Source of the DNA: Argyresthia goedartella
Taxonomy: Eukaryota > Arthropoda > Insecta > Lepidoptera > Argyresthiidae
NCBI GenBank assembly: GCA_949825045.1
Contig: OX463807.1
Coordinates: 10,627,501-10,691,500, forward strand
DNA length: 64,000 nt
Reading direction: 5' to 3'
Shown: positions 1 through 11,289 of the stretch, in pieces
Numbering within the stretch: the stretch's first letter is position 1
Layout of the letters: each line of letters begins with the position of its first letter
Made by a program: the position numbers and the translations under genes
The notes under the pieces: model-generated
What the model saw: the letters and a program-made list of their open reading frames with translations, nothing else
Database searches by the model: none
Told to the model about the DNA's origin: nothing

Positions 1-872
1 ACAGCAGCTGCAAAAATCGCAGGAAATCCAAGTCGGCCTTGGGACTGGTTTAGGTTAAACTGTGTTTTTTTAACTGCAGCAATTATTAGTGTTTAGTCAG
101 TCAATACAGTTTTTCTTCTACGAATGAAATGTTACAATAAGTATTAGTTTATTATTTATTCTTTTGTAACATTGTATCACAGATCACTGATCATCACAAG
201 TGTCGTAATTCCATCATTTGCACTCGAATGATGTATCATGCGTACACATAAGTCAGATCGAAATGCCTAGTAAGTGAGGACTCGATATTCGCACTGGAAG
301 TAGGTTCCTTATAGGTGGTGCCACATTTAGTAGGTAATCATTTACATCGGTCGTCTTGTACCTACATCGTTTTACTGTGTTGGAGAAAGTGTATCTTAGA
401 GCAATAGCCAGCTTCAAATCCACCATCTACAAACTGATACTTAGATTAGTCGTAGCACCGGCTCCTACATTTCCAAATCGCATCGCTTTTGTATTAACCA
501 CATACAACGGCACAGAAAATCGCTCATCATCGACATCAGTGTTGTTAATATCATCAAGAGGGCACAGACTGAATGAAGAACAAAACATAGTCATTCACAA
601 AAAATACGTCGATATTTTAAAACCCACAACAAATAAGACTACCGAAATCTCCCAACTTCAATGTTCACGGAGAAGATTAAACCGCAACAGTCTGCCATCC
701 ATCAGACAGCAATCAGTCACTGTAAACAAACAGCACCCCGCCAGGCTGATGATGAAACAGCGATGTTCAAATATCAGATTGCCGAATACAAAAGCGAGCC
801 AGCGCTTCCCTGAGCCTGCGGCTTCCGCGAGGCCGCCCCCCCGCGGTCGCCCTCGACAGCTCCATATTCAAT
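1..872. other. No supported feature at left edge
   Basis: I see no recognisable gene or repeat here. A 188-codon plus-strand reading frame (356-922) is open, but it has no recognisable domain, and its last part is a GC-rich stretch that is also open in other frames. The frame used by the candidate exon at 873 is open back to about 756, so part of 756-872 could be upstream coding sequence or 5' UTR. Confidence 0.4.
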
Positions 873-985
873 ATGACCCCGCCCAGCGCGGAGGCGCACA
901 CGCCAGAGGAGAAGGATACTAAACTCAACCCAGAGGAGACATTCGTAAAAGCGCAGCCTCTCGAACCAAACCCCAATACCCATTC
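873..985 (+). CDS. Unidentified host gene, candidate first coding exon
   Basis: An ATG at 873 opens a short, acidic, proline- and glutamate-rich frame beginning MTPPSAEAHTPEEKD. It ends at a good splice donor (C|GTGAGT) after 985. The exon is 37 codons plus 2 nt. The candidate exon at 3303-3357 supplies the missing third base and keeps the frame open, which is the main support that both are real. The predicted peptide is low-complexity and unlike the transposon proteins nearby. I do not recognise the gene. The start could lie further upstream, because the frame is open from about 756. Later exons were not found; if real, the gene may run into or past the convergent GGPPS gene. Confidence 0.4.
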
Positions 986-3051
986 GTGAGTATGCGACGG
1001 CTCACGGACACCTTGTTTGGTAGACCCCTCACGGCATTACACCAGCTCTGCTCCGGTCGAAACTGGTTGGAGGCGCTTTGGGACGTGAAAATCAGTTTTG
1101 TGATGAAATTGGGGGCCTATTTTCTATTCTACGGAAGATAATGATGGGTGTAAAAAAGTGTAGAAAATTTTCACTTATCTCACGATATCTCCAAGACATG
1201 AACGAGAATAAGTTCATAGTTCTTGTTGTCTCGATTTTTTGTAGACTCTGTATTTCATAGCCAAAACGTCGTCCAACCCCAGTCTAGACTGGGCGAGTAT
1301 AACCACATAGCATTTTGAGTCACCGTTCCCCTTTATTTGTTCCATTCCAGTACGAAAAGACATAACGCAACGGCTGCAGTACCGCTTTTTTAACATGAAA
1401 AAAGCGGACGCGCGTAGCCAATAGGACACGAATATGCAAATCTAAAGGTTTGAATCCGGCTTAAACCGGTGAAGCTATAAGCACGTCGCTGTAGGCTGTA
1501 ACAGACTTCGCTTTGTTGAATCAGTGCAGCTTATGAGTGACCAACACTGATATAATAACTATTATAACCTGTTCCGTCTGTTTGGGTTTCTATTCTGCTT
1601 GATTTCGGTATCTTTTCTGACTGAGTTACGTCATGTTGACCGTGTAGATTTTCTTCTCTATCAAGAGTTTTAAAACTTAACGTATAAAGTCAGAATAGGG
1701 ACCCAGACACAGTATTAATTATGCAGAAATGGTCTTCAAAAACAATTATGACAATACAATACACCTCAAAAATATACTTACCTTTTGAAATCTACTCATT
1801 CTATTCTTATTTTTAAACTACCTTTAGTATCTAAATACAAACAGCAGAATTAACTAACACACTTTGAATGTGTTGTCTTCAAATATCTAACCGTTAACAA
1901 ATTTGATTTTAGCAGAGAGGCGAGCGTAGAAGCAAATTATTAGTTCAATTTTCCAAATCGGACATCAAAAATCGGTAAAGGTCTAGCTTCCTCTATTGCC
2001 GCGAATGTTGGCCGAATGGCCCTGCTATTTCCGATTTTTCGACAAATAACGGTTTTTTCCAGCTCTCCAGCTTCAGCTAATCGAGAAAACCGCTTAGTCT
2101 CCGTGGGATAAACGTACCAAATAGGACAGGGAATATTCCTTAAAACCAATGTTTCATAACATTTTGTGCATTTTAAAGAATGAGTTTGCAATACGTACTG
2201 CACTTAGTTGAATTAAACCCCTTATAAAATAGGCTTGGTACTACAAATATAATTTAACTTATTATATTTCGAGTCAAACTAACTTAAATAGGCATGCGTG
2301 TGTGTTTTAAAGATAACACTTAACATAGTGTTTGTTAAGTATACTAACATTCTGATATACATCAATTTAGTATTGGTGGTTCGACTTCTGTTGACATGAT
2401 ATGTCTGTCAATCAGAAATTAGGAGTGAATTGTTGAAATAATCTGTGATACTCGAAGCAAGCATGGTGATTAAAACTAACTTTGAAACAATAAAGGTGTG
2501 ATCGTCTTTACCCTGTGTTTTAAGATAACCATATGTTTCTTTAATTCTACCAAATATGTTCATCAACTTATAACTGTCTGTTATATCAGGATATTCGCTA
2601 TGATTAAACTTATAATGTAATTATCGTTCTTTATTAGCACATCAAAAGACTAGACAAGCATGTCTTCCTACTGCTGCAGTGCTGTGCTCGACTATAATCT
2701 TAAAACTCAAATTAAGTAGGACGAACTGTAGTATGCATTGAAACTAGAAGTTTATTCATAGTGAATATCCTATAAGTTTTGTCAAAATTCCCGAGTAGAT
2801 GTTCTATGATGATAACAAGGCATGTCACTTCATCGTTTACAAACCCAACTACCAGTGTTTGGCTTAACAACCAAGGCCCATGCCCATGCGAGTTCGTGAT
2901 TTCATGGACTGTAGACCAGTTATATCATAGAGCATCTATTATGCCTCGAATGACTTAGAAATTCCTGCCGCCAATACGATGAGTTTCTCGGGTCCTATAC
3001 GTCAGGATTACTGATGTGTTGTTAGTAGTGTACTTTCTGCAATATTTCAAA
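986..3051. other. Intron or intergenic DNA without recognised features
   Basis: AT-rich DNA between the two candidate plus-strand exons. An 87-codon minus-strand frame (1940-2203) is open but resembles nothing I know. No terminal inverted repeats or retroelement coding sequence were seen. Confidence 0.4.
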
Positions 3052-3228
3052 GCTACCGGTAACATTAATAAAACTACCGGTAACATTCCCAAAACTACCG
3101 GTAACATTCCCAAAACTACCGGTAACATCACCAAAACTACCGGTTACATTCCTAAAACTATCGGTTACATTCCTAAAATTACCGGTTACATTCCTAAAAC
3201 TACCGGTAACATTATCAGAACTACCGGC
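3052..3228 (+). repeat. 21-bp minisatellite, nine units
   Basis: The core CTACCGGTAACATT recurs at 3053, 3074, 3095, 3116, 3137, 3158, 3179, 3200 and 3221, a fixed 21-bp period. Unit variants differ mainly at GGTAAC/GGTTAC and at the CCC/CCT spacer. Because 21 is divisible by 3, the array is open in frame and reads as a KTTGNIP heptad. It is more likely an intronic minisatellite than protein, since a polypyrimidine tract and splice acceptor follow about 70 bp downstream. Confidence 0.9.
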
Positions 3229-3302
3229 AGTGGCACATCAGTAGTCCTCAACCCCTCCCGCCCGCGTACCCACCCCTCACCCCCCCCGCCCGCATGTTTC
3301 AG

Positions 3303-3357
3303 AACGCCTGAAGCGACGGAGCCAGAGCAGCGCCTAGGCACAGAACCAGCTATGCCG
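3303..3357 (+). CDS. Unidentified host gene, candidate second coding exon
   Basis: A C-rich polypyrimidine tract and the acceptor ATGTTTCAG precede this 55-nt exon, and a consensus donor (CCG|GTAAGT) follows it. Joined to the exon ending at 985, it completes a serine codon and adds TPEATEPEQRLGTEPAMP, in the same acidic low-complexity style, ending in phase 0. Strong sites on both sides plus phase agreement argue for a real small exon. No family can be assigned, and the following exon was not located. Confidence 0.4.
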
Positions 3358-3474
3358 GTAAGTGAGGGTAGGATGTTCAACGTTACGGCCTCTTATGTAC
3401 ATCGGGCTATCTCGAAGTTTAGGAAACATCGTTTGGAAATCTTCATATCCCCATATCAGCCACGCAAAATGTAG

Positions 3475-3614
3475 TAGAGATAAACTACGATAACATGGCG
3501 CGCCCCTCCACTGCTCGCCGGCGAGACAGCGAGCGTACTTACGGCGCGGGTGAACGTGAACGTGTGCCTATGGAGTAGCGGAGGGGCGCGCGATGTTATC
3601 ATAGCTTATCTCTA
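3475..3614. mobile_element. Palindromic MITE (about 140 bp)
   Basis: The two ends are imperfect inverted repeats of about 35 bp. The left starts TAGAGATAAACTACGATAAC and the right ends GTTATCATAGCTTATCTCTA. Each arm runs into a GC-rich stretch (GCGCGCCCCTCC). Half of a second copy lies inverted at 8192-8251, which supports a dispersed non-autonomous element. No coding capacity is seen and the superfamily is unknown. Confidence 0.7.
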
Positions 3615-3982
3615 TTGAGCAGCGGGCTATACATATTTGGGGGCGACTTTGCCTCTGTCATCCCTCATTGGAATGGATATGACGCATTGCTAGTTTGTCG
3701 TATATTAGAACTGCAAAAAAGAGGAAGCTCTGCTATACAGAGTGACTTTTTATTACCTTTATTACTTATTACTCAACCTAAGAGGCCCAATTTTTTTTTT
3801 CCAAATAAAAGTTTCTTGGGTAAAGTTTTTCGTAACAATGGGTACTATCATTCTCCAAAATTTGGTCAGATAGTTAATTGTCACCCTGTTCAGGAATGTG
3901 TCGCTCCTTCCTCCTTTCGAAGCTTGAACCCTTGAAATAGCCCCTAACTATGTGGCCGTAGCGTACGAGATCATTTCATATC

Positions 3983-4187
3983 TATTACTTGTCAAATTCG
4001 TACGTAGCACTCCCATGGTCTGCTGGCGCGGGACGAAAGATGCGGGGGCGGGAAAGAAGAGCGCGGGCGGTTCCTACTACGCGCCCCGCCGCCCGCGCTC
4101 CTCTTTCCCGCCCTCGCAGCCCCCGCATCTTTCGTCTCCGTCGCCCGCAGACCATGGGAGTGCTACGTACTTATTTGACAAGCTATA
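3983..4187. repeat. GC-rich long palindrome, probable MITE
   Basis: About 90-bp arms are inverted copies of one another. The left arm carries CTTGTCAAATTCGTACGTAG, CCATGGTCTGC, then GACGAAAGATGCGGGGGC and GAGCGCGGGCGG. The right arm carries the reverse complements with small indels. The central loop is about 15 nt. The GC content contrasts with the AT-rich surroundings. Open frames in both strands here are by-products of the palindrome. Confidence 0.75.
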
Positions 4188-5179
4188 GCTTCGTAGCTTC
4201 TTAGTAACAATAGCTGCTTTATTATTAACACGTACGTGGGATTTCAAGATATTATAGCAGGCAAAATGATTTATTTCAAGCACAGCAAATAATGGCGATT
4301 CAGAAATATGGCTCTAAATAATATTTTAAAAGAGCATTATGTAAAATAAGTATAGGTAATTTGCATAGGCATGTCATCCCATTCCCATCCCATGTTGCTA
4401 AATAACACGATTGTGAATGGTTTTTTTTCAACTCATATATCCAAATACAATAAATTTCGCCTTCCCAAAATAAAAAAACATAAAAAAACTTTGTTTGTCT
4501 CGGTTTAATTTATAGTTATGTACAAGCTTTTACTGAAAGAATGACACTGCTTCATTCAAATGCTTCCGTAAGATTCTGTTATTATTTCTTTGCAGTTTTC
4601 ATGTCTGGAGTTTTATTGTGGTTTGGGTTGGGAAATAGATTCAGCTAAGATTAAGCCATTTTCGTCAGCTTTCCATCTTTTTATCTCGCGCATCATATGG
4701 ACATCGTACCACATTGAACGCTGTCATAACAAAATGTTCAAGCCAAAGTTGACTTGGCACCTCGCTCTTATGACGTAGCGGCCGTCACTGTCCTACCGAC
4801 GCGCCGGGGGCGAGAGCGAGCGAGAGGGGAAAATGCATTCCTCGCGGGTGCGAAGTTAACTTTGTGGCGTGTATAACTCATAGTTAACAATTGGTATTGC
4901 TCCCCAGGTGGGCGGGTCCGTCGACTGACCCACTTCAGCCGCAGTCGGAGCTACGTCGTCGGCTGGATATAGGGCACCGCGCTTCGCTCTTTGCCCTGCG
5001 AATGTACGCACGCTGAACGAACGAGCGCCCTCTCTTGTTCTATCGTTGTTGTTGCCTCTGTATTGTTGCAGAATCACCCCCATTATGTCCTGTCCCCTTA
5101 TTATTTAACTCAAATCGACCGAAAAATATGGAAATGTGACAGTTTTATCTTACACGAAACGTCAGTTTAACACTCAATT
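4188..5179. other. No assigned feature; one GC-rich minus-strand ORF
   Basis: The only notable item is a 75-codon minus-strand frame at 4856-5083, which begins MGVILQQYRGNNN and lies in DNA of more coding-like composition than its flanks. No splice structure or family could be recognised. The rest is AT-rich. Confidence 0.3.
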
Positions 5180-5221
5180 CGTTAGATTTGAGATACAGAC
5201 TACTGTATCTCAAATCTAACG
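5180..5221. repeat. Perfect 19-bp hairpin with 4-nt loop
   Basis: CGTTAGATTTGAGATACAG is followed by the loop ACTA and then its exact reverse complement. No other feature explains it. It belongs to a set of short-loop palindromes seen across the window. Confidence 0.9.
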
Positions 5222-6735
5222 AGTAACGAAACGGGGACTGCGGCGTATGGCCGACGCAAATACGGTGCATCTTAGATGCCACTGCTTCTGTTATTTCAGC
5301 TTGACTGAAAATCAGTAATATAGAGTTGGTGTTTGAAATCGGCCGCAACGCCCTGACCCATTGGCAAGGTCATATTGGGAATAGACTCTTCTGATTGACA
5401 GGATGCTATGCGATATTCAATGTCCTTGTTAGTCAATTTTCACGGCCAAATAACATTCAAGAAAGAGATGGAGCATAATATACCAGATCTTTTTATGAGT
5501 TTAGCTTGTCCAAATAACAGTTTTGTTCTTACGTTGCGCCACGATTTTGTTCGAAATTACTTGAAAAAAGTGTAGTGGGCGTCCACAACGATATCAAGAG
5601 TCAGGGACAGAGTATAAGATGAATAGAATGTTGTGTGAATCAAAGTTGTGATTTTATTCGTTCATTTTATTAAAAAAAAATAACAATGCTGCATGGCAGG
5701 TCCATTTCGAAAAGTACATAGTAACCTAACTTACTAATATAGACTGTAATATCGGTACAAAATGCATGAAAACGTTACATCAAAATGTGCGAAGAAAAAC
5801 ACAACTTCGGCTCAAGTATAAGACGTGGTTAGCTAAGTAATCTTAATTATTAATTCTTATTTCTAGTGTGCTAATAATCGTATTAATTTTTATATCGTTA
5901 GAATGAAAATGTAATATATTATGTAGATTTGCACATTCCATTAATGCAAAACATGCTTCTTAAGGACTTGCTCGCGCCTTATGGGCTGGCATTGAATCGG
6001 GTGTTTCCCATGCTTTTCATAGGTTCTGTATGAGTGCCTAGCCAGTATGTACGCAGTTTCGTTTAAAATATTGTTAAGAGAGTAAAGTACAGCACGTATC
6101 GTTCACACGAATGAGAAGTCATGTTCTGTGTCAATGGAGTGTATTTTTTTTTTCAAATGAGCACAAGGTAGCTTGCACTGCGTCTGTGCCTTTTACACAG
6201 GAAAATGAAGTTTCGAGTTCCCTTCGCTAAGAGAATGCTTTAAATGTAAGGTGATTCAATCTTTGTACTTTTAATAATAACCTTCTGCTTCTTTGAAATC
6301 TAAATAAAATAAAAAATTAATTGCTTAACTTTAAAAAAATAATGTAACTTTATGTATATTTGTTTAGTAAACTGGAGGAACTAAGTGTCCATAATATTGT
6401 GATAAAACATCAAGTTTTTCCAAAACTGCTTTGATTTTTGTCTTATAGTTTCAAAATAAGAGATTATTTGTATATGAATTTTAGATTTTTAAAGTGTATT
6501 TCTACTTATTTTAAAAAGGAAATTATATGAGTTATTAATTTTATCGTAATAGATTTATGTTTTGGTATTACGGTCCAGGAACTTTACAATCCAACGGAAA
6601 CTTGACTGCTAGAGTCTACCAGTTTTGTAGTTTGTGACAAATTTAAAAAATACAAATAAACATTACATAAATAAATATTGTATTTTTTCATTTTATTTTT
6701 CCTTTGTTAGGGGTTCCTTTACATATTTAGACGCT
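5222..6735. other. AT-rich DNA without recognised features
   Basis: Poly-A and poly-T runs and scattered stop codons fill this stretch. I found no coding sequence, terminal repeats or SINE promoter boxes. Confidence 0.4.
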
Positions 6736-6924
6736 TTAGATTAGAGATACTATACATTCTCGGGGGAGGTTTTGTTGCAAGAACTGCAGCTTTTCAAGTT
6801 GAACTTTACTTGCACCTAACGGTATTCCAGATCCGTTGCCTCTTCCGCCAGCTTTGTCGTAACAAAACCTGCCTTCTCCACCGCTGCTGCCGTTGAGGTC
6901 TTCACCTATAAACCTAGTGAGCAT
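6736..6924 (-). other. Unidentified ORF or exon
   Basis: A glycine-rich frame reads in part IGEDLNGSSGGEGRF, then a helical-looking segment VQLEKLQFLQQNLP. Reading upstream on the minus strand, it is cut by a small transposon at 6917-7074. If that element and one copy of its 9-bp target duplication are removed, the frame stays open through PTGSLPRFIGED. Base composition is more even than in the flanks. No domain is recognised. It could be a host exon or an old transposon fragment. Confidence 0.3.
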
Positions 6925-7074
6925 ACGCCCGGCAAAGTGTTTTTCGTTAATAACTTTTTAACTGTAATAGCACTAATTTTGAAATTTCAAGGACATTTAA
7001 TAGGCATGTTGGACTAATTATTACATAGACTAGAAATCGTCCAAGAAACAACTTTTCGCTGGGCGTATGCTCAC
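6917..7074. mobile_element. MITE with 9-bp target-site duplication
   Basis: Terminal inverted repeats GTGAGCATACGCCC and GGGCGTATGCTCAC bound a 158-bp AT-rich body. The 9-mer ATAAACCTA lies directly outside both ends (6908-6916 and 7075-7083). A 9-bp duplication is typical of Mutator-like transposons and some other DNA elements; I infer the superfamily only from that. It interrupts the minus-strand ORF at 6736-6924. Confidence 0.7.
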
Positions 7075-7091
7075 ATAAACCTAGGCAAGGA

Positions 7092-7147
7092 GCCTGTTGG
7101 TCCCAGGGAGGTATTTTACGCCTGTTGGTCCGAGGGAGGTATTTTAC
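7092..7147. repeat. 28-bp tandem duplication
   Basis: Two adjacent copies, each starting GCCTGTTGGTCC and ending GGTATTTTAC, differ at a single base (CCC versus CCG). Confidence 0.9.
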
Positions 7148-7170
7148 TTCGGGAAATATTAAAATGCATA

Positions 7171-7330
7171 AAAAATACTGATTTGCACAACAAATATCCT
7201 TTATATTTGCTGCGGTAGCTTAGGTGAAGGGTAAAGGGGGTGAGCGAAGCGCAGCCCCCTTTATTCTTCGTGTTAGGTTCAACATGTAAGAACAACAAAA
7301 AATACTTAAAACATAAACTTAAGTACACAT
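7171..7330 (+). repeat. Dispersed repeat, copy 1
   Basis: Shares GATTTGCACA, GCGGTAGCTTAGGTGAAGGG, the GAGCGAAGCG segment and the AACATGTAAGAACAAC tail with copies at 11525-11615, 11838-11965 and, inverted, 31801-32025. The last copy has clear terminal inverted repeats, so this is probably an incomplete copy of a non-autonomous DNA transposon. Confidence 0.65.
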
Positions 7331-8191
7331 AAAAACATATTTATATGTCTTGGTGTCTAGGAACTTTTAGACAACTCGTTAAACGTTTTGTTCACTCACT
7401 TGGCTGATGGAATTTTAGCGACTTGGTTAAACTTCGGTATTTAATTAACGGTCTAGAGAGTTAGTTGAGTGTCTGATTTAACCAACTAACTGCGACATCT
7501 ACACTACTGTTTGCGGAGATACAGCCAGTCAAATATGAGCATTTCGCAAAAAGTAAAAATGAATCGGTAAGGTCATTGGGAAAAGGAGATAGAATACAGA
7601 ACTGAGGCCCTGCCTTTTTGCAAGTGCACGAGCCTAATCACCCTTTCTTGCATTTGCAAGCTATCATTCTGATCAGAGTCCGAGGAGCGGGCCCTACGTA
7701 CATTGCGATGGGCACGAATATAAGACCTTGTTAGCTAGTGGCCCATCCCCTGTCACTCGGGTTTATGTAGACCCCCAACCATTTTTGCATCTGGTGGTAG
7801 GTCCTCCAAAAATATATGACAGTTACTGATAGAATTTTTAAGCAGTCTTTAATTCGAGTAGCACAAGGTTTTTAGGCTCCACACTTGGTATAAATTAGGT
7901 ACTCTCAGGGGTTCTATAAATTCCTCAGGATGGTAATGCGCTTGACAGTTCCCTATATAGTTTTGTTTTCGATGGAACATGGCTCTTACATCTGAATACA
8001 TAATGTTCATGACAGTTCTTATGCCTTGACGTTACGCGCATTACCATTCTGCGGGGTATAAGCCGATGTATAACGTGCGCGTTCGCGACGTTTGTCTTTT
8101 TTGTGGTGATATAAACTGTACTACATAGCTTCTCTTAGCTTTAGCTTCATAATTTTAAAAGCCAAAGGAGGGAAGCGCGTGGTAGACATGA

Positions 8192-8251
8192 CAAGTACGC
8201 TCGCTGTCTCGCCGGCGATTAGTGGAGGGGCGCGCCAAGTTATCGTAGTTA
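8192..8251 (-). repeat. Half copy of the 3475-3614 MITE
   Basis: AAGTACGCTCGCTGTCTCGC followed by GGAGGGGCGCGCCAAGTTAT matches the reverse complement of the left half of the element at 3475-3614 with a few substitutions. Confidence 0.7.
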
Positions 8252-9281
8252 AGTTCTACATCTTTCAGAGTCGAGGCTGAGATTGACATTAGTAGTTCTC
8301 AGGAATGGAGGTTGGATGAAGATGAAAATAGGTTACATAGATAAAGATAAAATACAAAGTAAATTCACACTTTTATTTGATTGAATTTCTAAGAACTGTA
8401 AGTAATAGATAACATTTCTATGATATGGTAGTGATTTGTATAGGCAAACTCTACTCTAATTATTGTCCAGAAATGGAAGATATGTAATGGATAGTGTTCA
8501 AATGAATTATTTAAAAAGGTATTTAACATTATTTACCAAAGCACCTGCTATTACTAGAAATATTTTACCTGGCTTAAATAAAAAAACGGAGATTTCACAA
8601 CAAAATATATATTCGACGAAAAATTCAATTGAATTAATTATACAAGGTGACATTTAATGAGCTGACGATATTTTGGGGATGATAGCACCCATAATCATGA
8701 ATATCTTTCCCAAAGAAACATATGGTCGCAAATGAAAAATGTTTTTAGTCCCTCAGTTTTTTCGTTTACGACCATATGTTTTTTGGGGAATGGTATTTTA
8801 CATTATTTACCTAGCCGCTTGCTATTACTAGGAATATTTGACCTGGCTTAATAAAAACAAATGAATGAACGGAGATTTCACGACAAAATATAAAAATATT
8901 TGACGAAAAATTCAATTCAAATAATTTTACAAGGTGTCATTTAATGAGCTGACGATATTTTGGGGAATGATAGCACCCATCTTTAAGAACATCTTTCCCA
9001 AAGAAACATATGGTCGCAAATGAAAAATGTTTTTCGTCCCTTAGTTTTTTCGTTTACGACCATATGTTTTTTGGGGAATGGTATTTTACATTATTTACCT
9101 AACCGCTTGCTATTACTAGGAATATTTGACCTGGCTTAATAAAAAGAAATATATGAACGGAGATTTCACGACAAAATGTAAAATATTTGACGAAAAATTC
9201 AATTCAATTAATTATACAAGGTGACATAATCTCCTAATAGTTATGAAATTAGGCGCCATTAGCCTCAGCCTCTGTCCCCCC

Positions 9282-9353
9282 TCACTCCCGCCGCCAGCTC
9301 AGAAGTTCGTCGAGGAATTGCTCCAGATGCGGGTTCCCGCCCAACCGCGCCAC
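9282..9353 (-). CDS. GGPPS: GGPPS terminal exon, distal copy 1
   Basis: The minus strand reads VARLGGNPHLEQFLDELL then SWRRE and a TGA stop, 23 codons. This matches the C-terminal end of geranylgeranyl pyrophosphate synthase, where a GGNP motif follows the last long helix. The acceptor (GAACGCGGCAG|GTG) fits the phase-0 donor of the exon ending at 15271. An ATTAAA poly(A)-signal variant lies on the minus strand at 8940-8945, about 340 bp past the stop. This copy is the farthest of three from the upstream exons. Which copy is used cannot be told from sequence. Confidence 0.8.
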   Translation of the reverse strand: MARLGGNPHLEQFLDELLSWRRE

Positions 9354-10243
9354 CTGCCGCGTTCAATGAGAAACTTAGGTTATTGACAATGTCGTTACCA
9401 TAGCGTAGTACCTAATTATTGTCCAGAAATGGAAGATATGTAATGGATAGTGTTCAAATGAATTATTTAAAAAGGTATTTAACATTATTTACCAAAGCAC
9501 CTGCTATTACTAGAAATATTTTACCTGGCTTAAATAAAAAAAACGGAGATTTCACAACAAAATATATATTCGACGAAAAATTCAATTCAATTAATTAATA
9601 CAAGGTGACATTTAATGAGCTGACGATATTTTGAGGATGATAGCACCCATAATCATGAACATCTTTCCCAAAGAAACATATGGTCGCAAATGAAAAATGT
9701 TTTTAGTCCCTCAGTTTTTTCGTTTACGACCATATGTTTTTTGGGGAATGGTATTTTACATTATTTACCTAACCGCCTGCTATTACTAGGAATATTTGAC
9801 CTGGCTTAATAAAAACAAATAAATGAACGGAGATTTCACGACAAAATATAAAAATATTTGACGAAAAATTCAATTCAACTAATTTTACAAGGTGTCATTT
9901 AATGAGCTGACGATATTTTGGGGAATGATAGCACCCATCATTAAGAACATCTTTCCCAAAGAAACATATGGTCGCAAATGAAAAATGTTTTTCGTCCCTT
10001 AGTTTTTTCGTTTACGACCATATGATTTTTGGGGAATTTGAGAAATTTTACATTATTTACCTAACCACCTGCTATTACTAGAAATATTTTACCTGGCTTA
10101 ATAAAAAGAAATATATGAACGGAGATTTCACGACAAAATGTAAAATATTTGACGAAAAATTCAATTCAATTAATTATACAAGGTGACATAATCTCATAAT
10201 AGTTATGAAATTAGGCGCCATTAGCCTCAGCCTCTGTCCCCCC

Positions 10244-10315
10244 TCACTCCCGCCGCCAGCTCAGAAGTTCGTCGAGGAATTGCTCCAGATGCGGGTTCCC
10301 GCCCAACCGCGCCAC
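10244..10315 (-). CDS. GGPPS: GGPPS terminal exon, middle copy 2
   Basis: Identical in coding sequence, acceptor and TGA stop to the copy at 9282-9353, as expected from the tandem array. It encodes the same 23 C-terminal residues with the GGNP motif. A minus-strand ATTAAA lies downstream at 9898-9903. Splicing from the exon at 15271-15398 would give the normal-length protein. Confidence 0.8.
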   Translation of the reverse strand: MARLGGNPHLEQFLDELLSWRRE

Positions 10316-11289
10316 CTGCCGCGTTCAATGAGAAACTTAGGTTATTGACAATGTCGTTACCATAGCGTAGTACCTAATTATTGTCCAGAAATGGAAGATA
10401 TGTAATGGATAGTGTTCAAATGAATTATTTAAAAAGGTATTTAACATTATTTACCAAAGCAACTGCTATTACTAGAAATATTTTACCTGGCTTAAATAAA
10501 AAAACGGAGATTTCACAACAAAATATATATTCGACAAAAAACTCAATTCAATTAATACATTATTTATATAACATTATTTACCAAAGCACCTGCTATTACT
10601 AGAAATATTTTACCTGGCTTAAATAAAAAAACGGAGATTTCACAACAAAATATATATTCGACGAAAAATTCAATTCAATTAATTAATACAAGGTGACATT
10701 TAATGAGCTGACGATATTTTGGGGATGATAGCACCCATAATCATGAACATTTTTCCCAAAGATTATGGTCGCAAATGAAAAATGTTTTTAGTCCCTCAGT
10801 TTTTTCGTTTACGACCATATGGTTTTTGGGGAATGGTATTTTACATTATTTACCTAACCGCCTGCTATTACTAGGAATATTTGACCTGGCTTAATAAAAA
10901 CAAATAAATGAACGGAGATTTCACGACAAAATATAAAAATATTTGACGAAAAATTCAATTCAAATAATTTTGCAAGGTGTCATTTAATGAGCTGACGATA
11001 TTTTGGGGAATGATAGCACCCATCTTTAAGAACATCTTTCCCAAAGAAACATATGGTCGCAAATGAAAAATGTTTTTCGTCCCTTAGTTTTTTCGTTTAC
11101 GACCATATGATTTTTGGGGAATTTGGGAAATTTTACATTATTTACCTAACCGCCTGCTATTACTAGAAATATTTTACCTGGCTTAATAAAAAAAAAATAT
11201 GTGAACGGAGATTTCACGACAAAATATTTGACGAAAAATTCAATTGAATTAATTATACAAGGTGACATAATCTCATAATAGTTTAGAGA

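Noticed and set aside
356..922. 188-codon plus-strand ORF as a gene
   Set aside because: No recognisable domain; the frame differs from the one supported by splice phase at 873-985.
8463..10602. Short repeated plus-strand frames at the start of array units
   Set aside because: They lack a proper ATG start, are AT-rich and recur only because the unit is tandemly repeated; no homology is recognisable.
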